Part shown: piece after piece, positions 26,458 through 35,160 of the stretch
Layout: each line of letters starts with the position of its first letter
How positions within the stretch are numbered: the first letter of the stretch is position 1
NCBI GenBank assembly: GCA_026397725.1
Contig: JAPLUI010000096.1
Coordinates: 1 to 52,446, forward strand
Direction of reading: 5' to 3'
From: Verrucomicrobiota bacterium
GTDB lineage: Bacteria > Verrucomicrobiota > Verrucomicrobiia > Verrucomicrobiales > Akkermansiaceae
Length of the DNA stretch: 52,446 nt
Made by a program: the position numbers and the translations under genes
Notes under the pieces: generated by a model
Told to the model about the DNA's origin: nothing
Database searches by the model: none
The model's input: only the letters and a program-made list of their open reading frames with translations

Positions 26458-29400
26458 ATGAATAACCACACCCTATCTATCATGAAGCTCAAGCATCCGG
26501 GAATCCTGCTGACCCTTTTTTGTTTGTTGCTTCCGGCCATCACTCCTCTGCGCGGGGCGGAGAAGGCATTGCCCGCCGGCCGTGGCGGGGCCAACCTGAC
26601 AGCAACAGTTTCGTTAGATGGTGGGGGCTGGCTATTGGGCTTGGACCCGAAGAACGTGGGGTGCGAGCAGAAGTGGTTCGAGGTTCAGCGACCGGAGGCA
26701 AAGCAGGCAACGGTGCCCTGCACGATTCAGGAGATATTTCCCAACTACGCCGGGCTTGCGTGGTATTGGAAGGAGTTCACGGCGCCGGCCAATCCGCATG
26801 CCGGCGGTCGATGCCTGCTCCGTTTCTGGGCGGTGGACTACAAGGCTGACGTTTGGCTCAACGGCAAACCGGTTGGCACGCATCTCGATGCCGAGGAACC
26901 GTTCACGCTGGATGCCACTGAGGCCATACGGCCAGGAAATAATCTGTTGGCCATGCGGGTGCTCAATCCAACGGACAACCCGATTGACGGACTCACGCGT
27001 GGCAATACGGTCCAGGGTCTTAAGAGAGGCACGCCGGGCGGCGGCTGGAACTTTGGCGGTATTCTGGATTCGGTGGAGTTGTTGGTTGCGCCGGCGGTGC
27101 GGCTTGAAGATCTCCACCTCATCACTGACTGGAAAAGCGGCGGCATCAAAGCACATGCCACTATCCGTAATGCCGGAGCGGGAAAGACCCGCGTACGGCT
27201 GGTTCTTTCCGTGGCACCCGCGGTTGGCGGAACCCGGATTGACGAGACCGTTCAGGAACAGGAGGTTTCGACCGGGGACACAGTGTTAAACGGCACGCTC
27301 CGGGTGGCACAGTATCGGCTGTGGGAGCTGGACGATCCGGCGCTGTACCGTGTGACGGCTCGCGTCGAGGATCTGGGTGCCGGTTCTGTCGACGAGCAAT
27401 CCGACCGGATCGGGTTCCGCGACTTCCGGTTCGAGGATGGCTATTTCCGACTCAACGGTCGGCGCATTTTCCTGCGTAGCGCGCACACCGTCTGGACCAC
27501 TCCGGTGAAGATTCATTCGGCCCGCGATCGCGAGATGCTCCGCAAAGACATCCTTTACGCGAAGGCGATGGGCTTCAATGCGCTGCGCTATCTGCCGTTT
27601 GCGGCGCCACGTTGCCAGCTTGATCTGGCGGACGAACTCGGGGTGATGGTCATGCAGCAGTCCATGTCGAGCTGCGGCATGCCCGGGCACCCTTCGGGTG
27701 CGGAGATGTTTAACCGGTCGCTTTTTGGGATCATCCGGCGGGACCGCAACCACCCCTGCGTCACCATGTGGTGTTTTCTCAATGAAACCGGGGATGACGG
27801 TATCTTTCGCCATGCCGTCGCGGTGTTGCCGAAAGTCAGGGAACTGGATGATTCGCGTGTTTGCCTGCTCAATAGCGGACGTTTTGATCGACAGTGGGAG
27901 ACCATCGGCAGCCTCAGTAATCCAGGCATGCGAACATGGCATGCGACGGATTTACAAGAGCGTCATGCATATTTCCCGGTTCCTCATGGTCCCGACGAAA
28001 TTCGGGATTTGCGTGGATGTGAGAAGCCTGGTGGCGGTGCAACACCGAATGCACCCTTCTTTTCGGCATACTTAAATTCGTACCAGGCACTAACATCCCA
28101 CAGGAACGGTCCGCTCTTTTTCTCGGAATACGGTATCGGCAGCGCCCAGGACCTAGTCAAATTGACGCGTGAATTCGAACTGCTGGGCGCCGCGGATTGC
28201 ATGGAGGCAGGATACTATCGGAGCCAACTGAATGCATTTATGGCGGATTGGGAACGCCTGCGACTGGCGGAAGTCTTCGGCCGGCCGGAGGACTATTTCT
28301 ACGCCTGCCAAGCCGCCAACGCGAGCCAGCGAACATTGGGTCTGAATGCCTTGCGCTCCAATCCCAATCTGGTCGGGCACAGCATGACCGCGTTCTTCGA
28401 TCATGTCGGCTGCGGCGAAGGGCCGTTGACGATTTTCCGCGACATCAAGCCCGGGGCTCTGGATGCGATGCGCGACGGTTTTGCGCCGTTGCGCTGGTGC
28501 CTCTTTGCCGAGCCGTATCAATTGTACCGGGGCTGCACGGTCAAGATTGAAGCCGTGCTGGCCAACGAGGACTCATTAAAACCCGGCGACTATGAAGTCG
28601 ACGTGGCCATCTTCGATCCAGACGAGAAACCGGTTTTCATGAAGAAGGCCACTGTGACGGTCCGCGACCCGAAGACGAATCCACCTTTCGCCCTGCCCGT
28701 GCTTTCTGAGGATGTGAAGATTGACGGGCCGGCGGGCCGTTATCGGCTGGCGGCGAATTTCGTGTCCGGCGCGGCGGCGGCGGGGCGTCCGGTCGAGTTT
28801 TATGTGGGCGATCCGGCGACGATGCCGCCGGTGAAAACCGCTATTACGCTCTGGGGCAAGGACGAGGGGTTAGAGCGCTGGTTGAAGGAACACGCCATCG
28901 CGTTTCAAGCCGCGGTCGAGGGGCAGCCGCCGCAGAAACGCGAAGCCATTCTGGTCGTCGGCAAAGCGGCGAAGAACCCCGAGCGATTCAAGGAGTTGAC
29001 CTCGCGAATTGCCCGCGGTTCGACGGTCGTTTTCCTGACGCCACAGGCGATGTTTGACGATGCGGAAGTCCCAGGTGAATCGAGTGGCAGTTGCCCGCCC
29101 ATTCGCAATCTCTACTGGTTGCCGCTGACACACAAAGGGGTATGGGGGACGATCGATGCTATGTCCGGAGCCGGCTTATATCACAGGGATGATTGGACAC
29201 GGCGGCATCCGATCTTCGATGGATTGCCGTGCGGCGGACTAATGGATTGGACGTTTTATCGGAACATTCTGCCTCAGTATGGGAAGAGTCTGTGCAATTT
29301 CACAAAACCGGATCAAGCAATCTGTGGCGGCATCAATACTTGTTTTGGCTATAGCTCCGGCGTCTATGTCGGCGAATGGCATTTTGGCGCCGGGCGTTTT

Positions 29401-29562
29401 ATCGCCAATGTCCTGAACATCCGGGACAATCTCGGCAATGATCCTGTGGCCGAACGGCTACTGCGCAATATGCTCAACTACGCGGGGCAAAACCTCGACA
29501 AGCCGTTGGCCGACCTGCCGCCGGATTTCGACAAGCAACTGCAGGCAATTGGGTACAAGTGA
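26458..29562 (+). CDS. Secreted GH2-family glycosidase, paralog B (lacks inserted beta-sandwich)
   Basis: A 1034-residue enzyme. ATG 26458 (MNNHTLSIMK) or ATG 26482 can start it; the second opens directly on the signal peptide MKLKHPGILLTLFCLLLPA. Same architecture as its neighbours: jelly roll (LAWYWKEFTAPANPHAGG, DYKADVWLNGKPVG), Ig domain, barrel with acid/base in MWCFLNETGDD and nucleophile in PLFFSEYGIGS, and a C-terminal amidotransferase-like domain (RHPIFDGLPCGGLMDWTF). It lacks the ~105-residue beta-sandwich between the two catalytic glutamates that paralogs A and C carry; a short sequence (HATDLQERHAYFPVP) is there instead. It is more diverged than A is from C, so it probably has a different substrate. 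Confidence 0.85.
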   Translation: MNNHTLSIMKLKHPGILLTLFCLLLPAITPLRGAEKALPAGRGGANLTATVSLDGGGWLLGLDPKNVGCEQKWFEVQRPEAKQATVPCTIQEIFPNYAGLAWYWKEFTAPANPHAGGRCLLRFWAVDYKADVWLNGKPVGTHLDAEEPFTLDATEAIRPGNNLLAMRVLNPTDNPIDGLTRGNTVQGLKRGTPGGGWNFGGILDSVELLVAPAVRLEDLHLITDWKSGGIKAHATIRNAGAGKTRVRLVLSVAPAVGGTRIDETVQEQEVSTGDTVLNGTLRVAQYRLWELDDPALYRVTARVEDLGAGSVDEQSDRIGFRDFRFEDGYFRLNGRRIFLRSAHTVWTTPVKIHSARDREMLRKDILYAKAMGFNALRYLPFAAPRCQLDLADELGVMVMQQSMSSCGMPGHPSGAEMFNRSLFGIIRRDRNHPCVTMWCFLNETGDDGIFRHAVAVLPKVRELDDSRVCLLNSGRFDRQWETIGSLSNPGMRTWHATDLQERHAYFPVPHGPDEIRDLRGCEKPGGGATPNAPFFSAYLNSYQALTSHRNGPLFFSEYGIGSAQDLVKLTREFELLGAADCMEAGYYRSQLNAFMADWERLRLAEVFGRPEDYFYACQAANASQRTLGLNALRSNPNLVGHSMTAFFDHVGCGEGPLTIFRDIKPGALDAMRDGFAPLRWCLFAEPYQLYRGCTVKIEAVLANEDSLKPGDYEVDVAIFDPDEKPVFMKKATVTVRDPKTNPPFALPVLSEDVKIDGPAGRYRLAANFVSGAAAAGRPVEFYVGDPATMPPVKTAITLWGKDEGLERWLKEHAIAFQAAVEGQPPQKREAILVVGKAAKNPERFKELTSRIARGSTVVFLTPQAMFDDAEVPGESSGSCPPIRNLYWLPLTHKGVWGTIDAMSGAGLYHRDDWTRRHPIFDGLPCGGLMDWTFYRNILPQYGKSLCNFTKPDQAICGGINTCFGYSSGVYVGEWHFGAGRFIANVLNIRDNLGNDPVAERLLRNMLNYAGQNLDKPLADLPPDFDKQLQAIGYK

Positions 29563-29636
29563 TTGCATAGCAATGATGAACGGTAAACAATGATTGGCAT
29601 TTAGTAAACAAGACAGGTATTAAAGAAAGGTATCCT

Positions 29637-29816
29637 ATGAAGAAGATAACGACACATCGGTTGATTGGTTTCGCAACGTCCGCTCTCTACAACCCGGTGG
29701 CGGGGGCCGACAAGACCCCGGTATCTTTGCCTCCGGTATCCGCAGTGTTCCGGATTGTGCGGTGTTCGCACCCAAAACCGGAAGAGCCAGTCCAATCATT
29801 CTTCGGAGAGAAACAC
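29637..29816 (+). other. Possible upstream start or leader remnant
   Basis: The frame of the next gene is open back to an ATG at 29637 preceded by AAAGAAAGGTATCCT, a plausible ribosome binding site. It adds 60 residues (MKKITTHRLIGFATS...) with no signal peptide or recognisable fold before the better start at 29817. It may be the opening of a deleted gene joined in frame. Confidence 0.3.
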
Positions 29817-31709
29817 ATGAAGGCAATAGTGCCAGCAATTCTCCTGTCTCTGGTTTTCTATTTGTCCGCACAGGGAGAGCCCGCTACGCAAGTATCGGCC
29901 AGTGAAACCATCTCGCCGCAAACGGTAAAGGGCCTCACGGGAAAGGTGCGCGAGATTGCGGTACGGGTGCCAGTGCCGACAAGCCTGCAGCCGGTGTCTG
30001 CTGCGGAGCGGAGCGTGGATGTCGATCTCCGGGGCATGGCGCAGTGGGCGATGAACTATCTGATCCGCACGCCACGGAAGGAACTCGATTACGAACCGGT
30101 GTTCCAGGCCTACCCGATGAATTGTCCGCCTTTCCCTGGCGGACATGATGTGGTGGTTGCCTGCGATACGGACGCCCGGATGGATTGGGAATGGTACTAC
30201 ATGCGGGAAATCAGCGGTTCAACGGCCGGCAAGGACATCGAGGCGGCGTTTCACCAGCGAATGCTGGCGTACGTGCGTGCGGATGGCACGGTCTTGTCCC
30301 ATCCCGGCTGCTACAATGAGGGGGATATCCACAGGGGTTATACGGAAAAGGACTACGTGTATCACGTCTGGGGAGCGACGAAGATCCTGAATTCCCTGGC
30401 CGAAGACTTCCGCCGCACAGGCAACGAGGGATCGAAGGAAACCGCCCGCAAGATCATGCTGCGGCTCAAAAAACTAGCGGTCTATCCGGTTCCCGACAGG
30501 TGCTATTTTCCTGCCGGCATGGGCGCGATGAAACAGGACGGAACCCCCGTGCCGAATGATTGGAACAGAATGCCCGCGCCTGTGGTAGAGCCCCTGATCA
30601 ACTACTATCAGGCCTGTGGCGACCTCGAGGCCATGGAGTTCGCCAAAGCCTACGCCGAAGGAATCATGACTGGAGCGCAGCCCGACGGCATCAAGATCAA
30701 GGCCGACGGAGATATCGACAACGGCCACAGTCACACCACCATGCACGCCTTGTGGGGAATCGCACACCTGGGGGTCGTCACCGGAGACGAGCGGTACACC
30801 GCGTTCGCGAAACGGTCGTGGGATTTCATGCTCAGCCGCGGTACGGGTGCCGGATGGTTCCCCGCCGTGCCCGGAGGGTATCCGAGCGACGAGACTTGCC
30901 TGACGTCCGACATGATGTCCAATGCGGCCATGATCGCCCGTGGCGGGCATCCCGAGTACTTCGACTATGTCGAACGGTATCTGCGCAACCGCATCAGTCC
31001 CTCCCAGTTCGTCGTCACTCCGGAATTCGAGGCCGAATACAGGAAGGTCAATCGCGCGTGCGGCGAGGAGAAGATCCGGCAGGGACTCGAAGATGTCAGG
31101 AAACTTCAGGGCGCTATCCGCGGTTGTTGCGGGCTCAACGACCTCGAAAACAGTATCTTAAAGGGCCCCAATATTATGTTGTCAGGATGCTGCGCTCCTG
31201 AGGGAATGCGGGCCATCTACACGACCTGGAGCCACGTGATTGATCGGTATCCCGCATCGAAGCTCGGACCGGCGGGCGTGTACGTGAACATGAGTTTCAA
31301 CCGGGACTCGAAATGGGGACGCGTGGTGTCGTTCATGCCGAAGACCGGGCGCCTGACGGTGAAGGCGGGAGTGCAAGACGATTTCTTCCTGCGCCCCCCG
31401 CACTGGGTGCCGCGGGACCAGGTCAAGGCGTTTGTCGGGTCGCAGGCCGTGCCTGTGCAGTGGTCCGGTGACTATGTCCGGTTCACGAATATCAAGATCG
31501 GTGACGAATTGACGATCATCTATCCGCTTCTGGGCTTCTTGCACGAGGCGGGCGGGATATGGAAGAATGGACTCCCGGGGGTGAACGTCACCTATGAGTG
31601 GCTGGGGAACATGGTGATCGCAGTCGATCCACCCGCGGCGAAGACGCCCATCTTCTCACCCGAGGTGCGGATCCTTCCGCCGCCGCCGGCAGAGGTGATG
31701 CAAAGATGA
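29817..31709 (+). CDS. Exported arabinofuranosidase-like (alpha/alpha)6 barrel protein
   Basis: A 630-residue protein. ATG 29817 is chosen because it follows a CGGAGAG ribosome-binding-like stretch and opens on a signal peptide (MKAIVPAILLSLVFYLSA). The body is helical-barrel-like (AQWAMNYLIRTPRKEL, VYHVWGATKILNSLAEDF, NGHSHTTMHALWGIAHLG). It keeps a Glu-Thr-Cys (DETCLTSDMMSNA, near 359) and a later Cys-Cys (SGCCAPEGMRAIYTTW, near 457), the same spaced Glu/Cys and Cys/Cys pattern that binds zinc in GH127 enzymes. A C-terminal beta domain follows (VYVNMSFNRDSKWGRVV, LRPPHW). I therefore place it in the GH127-related superfamily as a likely cysteine glycosidase of unknown substrate; the overall similarity to the two GH127 paralogs is low. 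Confidence 0.65.
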   Translation: MKAIVPAILLSLVFYLSAQGEPATQVSASETISPQTVKGLTGKVREIAVRVPVPTSLQPVSAAERSVDVDLRGMAQWAMNYLIRTPRKELDYEPVFQAYPMNCPPFPGGHDVVVACDTDARMDWEWYYMREISGSTAGKDIEAAFHQRMLAYVRADGTVLSHPGCYNEGDIHRGYTEKDYVYHVWGATKILNSLAEDFRRTGNEGSKETARKIMLRLKKLAVYPVPDRCYFPAGMGAMKQDGTPVPNDWNRMPAPVVEPLINYYQACGDLEAMEFAKAYAEGIMTGAQPDGIKIKADGDIDNGHSHTTMHALWGIAHLGVVTGDERYTAFAKRSWDFMLSRGTGAGWFPAVPGGYPSDETCLTSDMMSNAAMIARGGHPEYFDYVERYLRNRISPSQFVVTPEFEAEYRKVNRACGEEKIRQGLEDVRKLQGAIRGCCGLNDLENSILKGPNIMLSGCCAPEGMRAIYTTWSHVIDRYPASKLGPAGVYVNMSFNRDSKWGRVVSFMPKTGRLTVKAGVQDDFFLRPPHWVPRDQVKAFVGSQAVPVQWSGDYVRFTNIKIGDELTIIYPLLGFLHEAGGIWKNGLPGVNVTYEWLGNMVIAVDPPAAKTPIFSPEVRILPPPPAEVMQR

Positions 31710-31761
31710 TCTTGCGCGAAGAACAGTGATACTATGAATCAAACAAGTGAAGGTGAATGAA

Positions 31762-33411
31762 ATGAAACAAATGAATACTCCGCCATTCGTCAAATTGTGT
31801 TCTTTGGCCTTTGCATTGACGTTGCTCGCCGGCGGGCAGTCACGCGCCGCGGACTATTACATCTCTCCGGCCGGATCGGATGCCAACGACGGAACAGCTC
31901 CGAACAAAGCATGGCAGATGATCGAGCGTGCGAACAAAGCCACGCTTCGTCCGGGCGACCGCATCCTCTTTGAAGGCGGCCGGCGGTTTTCCGGCAATCT
32001 GCTGATTACAGCGTCCGGCACGAAGGAAGCGTTCATCGAGATCGATTCCTACGGCAACGGGCCGGCGACCATCCAGGCCGGCGATTCGTTCGGCATCCGC
32101 TTGCTGAATTGCCAGTACGTCAAGGTCCGCGACCTGATCTTGGCAGGTTCCGGCGTGAAGCCCGACGGCCAGACCACCAACAAGGAGCAAGGGCTGGACA
32201 TTTACAGCACCGCGAAGGAAGGCAAACCGTGGCAGAGCATCTACGCGGACAAGTTGCAGGTGTCCGGTTTTCGCGACGGGATCGTGCTCCACACGCCCAT
32301 CGGCACGCAGGACGTCGTGGGCTACAACGACGTCCGCGTCACCCATTGCATCATCAAGGAGTGCTTGTTCGGCGGGTTTTACTGCTGGGGGGCCAAGAAG
32401 ACGAGTGGTGCGCCGTGGCAATTCCCGGTCGGGGCGGGGACTTTTTCCAACTGCTATCTCGGCGATTGCGACATTCATGACATCTATGGCGATCCGGTGG
32501 GCGATCCGTTGCTCTGCTTCCCCATCTCGATCCTGAATGCCACGTCCTTTCTGGTAGAACGTTGCACCATCCATCACTGCGGCCAGGCCCAGAATGGGAA
32601 GCCCGTGGTGGGCGGTGTCGGAGGACTGGTGTTTCTGGAATGTGACAAATCCATCGCGCAATTCAACGAGTGCCACCACATCGTTACCAAACAAGGGTAT
32701 GACGGTTGCGCGTTCGACATTGACGGCGGTTGCTCCAACTGCATTCTGCAATACAACTATTCCCACGACAACGAGGGCTCGGGGTTTCAGACCGGGACTT
32801 TTGCCGGCTCCGGTCCCTTGACCGACACGATCATCCGCTATAACATCAGCGAGAACGACGCACAGAAGAATTCTAACAACACGGGCGGGATTATGACCTG
32901 GAGTTCGCAGGCCCGCGGCCAGATCTACAACAACACCGTTTTTGTCGGCAAGGGGTTTGGCGGCGTAAAACCGTTCGCCTTTCGCGGCGGGGCGGGTCTC
33001 AGTGTCCGCAACAACCTCTTCGTGGCCGGCCATGACGGTGAGTTCATTGATCCCGGGGCCTGCTCCTTGCAGAACAACTGTTACTGGCGCACCCATGGCG
33101 ATCTGCGCGTGGCTGGTTGTGCCGGTCTTGCAGATTGGCGAAAGAAGTCAGGCCAGGAGATGCTCGACGGCGCTGCGGTCGGGTTTCAGGTCGATCCGCG
33201 GTTGCGGGCGCCCGGCAGCGGGGGAGACCTCGACGATGCGGCCCGTTGGAAGACGCTCGACGCCTACAATCTGCTGCCGTCCTCGCCGCTGATTGGCCAA
33301 GGACTTGACCTGCAGGGCCTGTTCAAGATTTCACCGGGTTTGTGCGATTTTCACGGCACTCCCTTCCGGCCTGGAGTTAGGTTTGACCTGGGGGCAGTGC
33401 AAAGTCAGTAG
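31762..33411 (+). CDS. Secreted right-handed parallel beta-helix protein (pectate-lyase-like fold)
   Basis: A 549-residue protein from ATG 31762 (a GTG at 31747 is in frame). Signal peptide LCSLAFALTLLAGG, cut near SRAADYY. The opening YYISPAGSDANDGTAPNKAW and PGDRILFEGG is the standard start of secreted beta-helix proteins. Helical rungs follow (NCQYVKVRDLILAGSGV, SFLVERCTIHHCG, NCILQYNYSHDNEGSGFQ, DTIIRYNISENDA, GQIYNNTVFVG, LSVRNNLFVAG). The end, YNLLPSSPLIGQGLDL plus FHGTPFRPG, is also typical. Such proteins are polysaccharide lyases, pectinases or epimerases; the catalytic residues could not be assigned. In a cluster with rhamnosidases and arabinofuranosidases a pectin-backbone role is reasonable but inferred. 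Confidence 0.75.
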   Translation: MKQMNTPPFVKLCSLAFALTLLAGGQSRAADYYISPAGSDANDGTAPNKAWQMIERANKATLRPGDRILFEGGRRFSGNLLITASGTKEAFIEIDSYGNGPATIQAGDSFGIRLLNCQYVKVRDLILAGSGVKPDGQTTNKEQGLDIYSTAKEGKPWQSIYADKLQVSGFRDGIVLHTPIGTQDVVGYNDVRVTHCIIKECLFGGFYCWGAKKTSGAPWQFPVGAGTFSNCYLGDCDIHDIYGDPVGDPLLCFPISILNATSFLVERCTIHHCGQAQNGKPVVGGVGGLVFLECDKSIAQFNECHHIVTKQGYDGCAFDIDGGCSNCILQYNYSHDNEGSGFQTGTFAGSGPLTDTIIRYNISENDAQKNSNNTGGIMTWSSQARGQIYNNTVFVGKGFGGVKPFAFRGGAGLSVRNNLFVAGHDGEFIDPGACSLQNNCYWRTHGDLRVAGCAGLADWRKKSGQEMLDGAAVGFQVDPRLRAPGSGGDLDDAARWKTLDAYNLLPSSPLIGQGLDLQGLFKISPGLCDFHGTPFRPGVRFDLGAVQSQ

Positions 33412-33476
33412 CATCGCTACTCCCCAAGAGACATTTCATCCAGCAATAATTCATCGGTAATTGAGGAGTTGGGAAA

Positions 33477-34739
33477 ATGATCAATCGTTCGACACATCCC
33501 GGGGTCGCGATGTTTGCGGGCGTTGTCTTGTTGGTTTTGCAACCCGCCTCTGCCTGGCGCGCAACTGCGGCGGATATCGGGGCGCAGGCCATGGCCAAAC
33601 TTGTGGGCCAACCGGCCGATATTGCTTCAAGCGCCTATCAATACCGGGCGGACCGAAAGGCCGAGCAGAACCCGCCGGAGAGTTGGCTGGCCGTGATGCG
33701 GCTCGCCGGGCAACCGTTGAACAAGCCGGCCGACACCAGTGCGCCCGCCGTCAGACGGGTCCTGTGCGCGCTGCTGTGGGAGGAAATCCGCCCGGTGAAA
33801 AAACTGGAGTTGAGTTGGGCTGCTGATGCCAAGCGCCGGCCCGTGCCCGAGGAGTTGACTATCACAACGTTGGACAACCAGGGCAGCGCCAGTTCGTGGT
33901 GGAACAACCTGTTAGCCGCGCAGCAGCCCCTCAAGCCGCTCGTGTCCGGCGATGGAAACACCTATCTTTATGCTCTGCCGGCTGCCACGTGCGGGATGGT
34001 GATCAGCGTCAGCGGCGCAAAGACCGCCGCCGACTACGACGTGCCGCAGGTGCGGGTGTTGGTGGCGGATGCCTGGAAGAAGATGACGGTCGAGATCGAG
34101 TGGGGATTCGACCAGACTACCGCCGGGAAGGATTACGGCGGACGAATCGAAATCTATGACGGCAGGGTGGCCGGGCTGCGCCCGCTCGCGGGCGATCGTC
34201 GAACTACAGTGGCGGGCGCGGGGGCATGGCGTTCGGCCGGCAAGGGTGCCGCCCGCCGTGGCATGAAATTCGACCTGCTGTACATGGGTACTTCCCAGTG
34301 GCGGAAAGTACAGCCATTCACCAGTCAGAGGGACGACGTGGCGCGGACCATCGTTACCCTGTGGACCAAGGCGGGCAACTTCTCGTTCCTGCCGGCGGAC
34401 TTGGAGAACGGGCCGATCCTGGCGCCGGAGTATGGCTTCTTGGTCAAAGCCTCCGCGCCGCGCATTCAGGCCAATGCCGAATGGATGCTGCGTCAACGCC
34501 GCTTCCTTGCGGACTCGATTCCCGGCGGCGAGCGTCTCTGGTGCAAAGGCCTCCAACCGGCGCACCAGGCGACTCCGGACAGTGGCGGACTGTTCCTGCA
34601 ATGGTATTGGAGCGAGGCGCTTTATTGCGCCTCGGTGTCGCGTTGGGCGGCGACGCTCGGCGAAATCGATCCCGACCAGGGCACCAAACTCGCGGCCGAG
34701 GCGGAGGCCGATCGCAAGGATTTCCTAACAGCAGCGTAG
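33477..34739 (+). pseudogene. Exported hypothetical protein, interrupted by a stop and truncated
   Basis: A 420-residue frame with signal peptide (VAMFAGVVLLVLQPASAW) and beta-rich N-terminal sequence (VKKLELSWAADAKRRPVP, TVEIEWGFDQTTAGKDYGG, RIEIYDGRVAGLRPL), then helical sequence (GLFLQWYWSEALYCASV). After LTAA a TAG (34737) interrupts, but sense continues in the same frame to about 34880 (SIALSSVVQVRDGTYHSVI, PFGCYMRGLGTGAWGWQ), then is lost at the repeat array at 34913. The gene therefore carried an in-frame stop and lost its 3' end. The TVEIEWGF segment is shared with the protein at 22018. Function unknown. Confidence 0.65.
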
Positions 34740-34912
34740 CGCTCCATCGCGCTGTCGTCGGTCGTTCAGGTGCGCGACGGCACATACCACTCCGTGATTC
34801 CGTTCGGCTGCTACATGCGCGGACTGGGCACCGGGGCCTGGGGCTGGCAACGGGACGGCGTGGAACGACTTCGACCCTCCCGAGTCACTTGGCTCCGATG
34901 GTGCCCCAAGTG

Positions 34913-35023
34913 AGGAGCGCCGACATGTTGTCGGCTGTCGGCGAGGCGACATTCTGTCGCCTGTTTCGAGCCAGCGGACCACCTTGTCCGCTGGCCGTCA
35001 GCGTGCAGAATGCACGCGCTCCT
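34913..35023. repeat. REP-like array of four hairpins closed by an outer stem
   Basis: Four successive perfect hairpins: GCCGACA-TGT-TGTCGGC (34919-34935), GGCGACA-TTC-TGTCGCC (34945-34961), CCAGCGGAC-CACCTT-GTCCGCTGG (34971-34994) and GCGTGCA-GAA-TGCACGC (35001-35017). The whole is bounded by AGGAGCGC (34913-34920) and GCGCTCCT (35016-35023), which are complementary, so the DNA or RNA can fold into a multibranched, cloverleaf-like form. The stems differ in sequence but keep the geometry. It separates the interrupted gene at 33477 from a short coding remnant. Such arrays are typical substrates of RAYT transposases; a decayed RAYT-like sequence lies at 46085-46426. Confidence 0.8.
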
Positions 35024-35048
35024 GATTGCGCCCACGTTACTCCTCGTT

Positions 35049-35144
35049 CCACACCCACAGCGCGTGCCGGGTTCGGGTGCTGGTAAGGAAATCGTGAAGC
35101 TGCACGGCATGAAAGACACGGCGATCATCGAGGTAAACTACTGA
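35049..35144 (+). pseudogene. C-terminal coding remnant
   Basis: A short frame ending GKEIVKLHGMKDTAIIEVNY and a TGA at 35142-35144 reads like the C-terminus of a real protein (hydrophobic beta strand, clean stop). It begins right after the hairpin array, and 16 bp separate it from the next GH2 gene. Parent family not recognised; it could be the end of the interrupted gene at 33477 or of another deleted gene. Confidence 0.35.
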
Positions 35145-35160
35145 ACACCCCACCCCTCAA

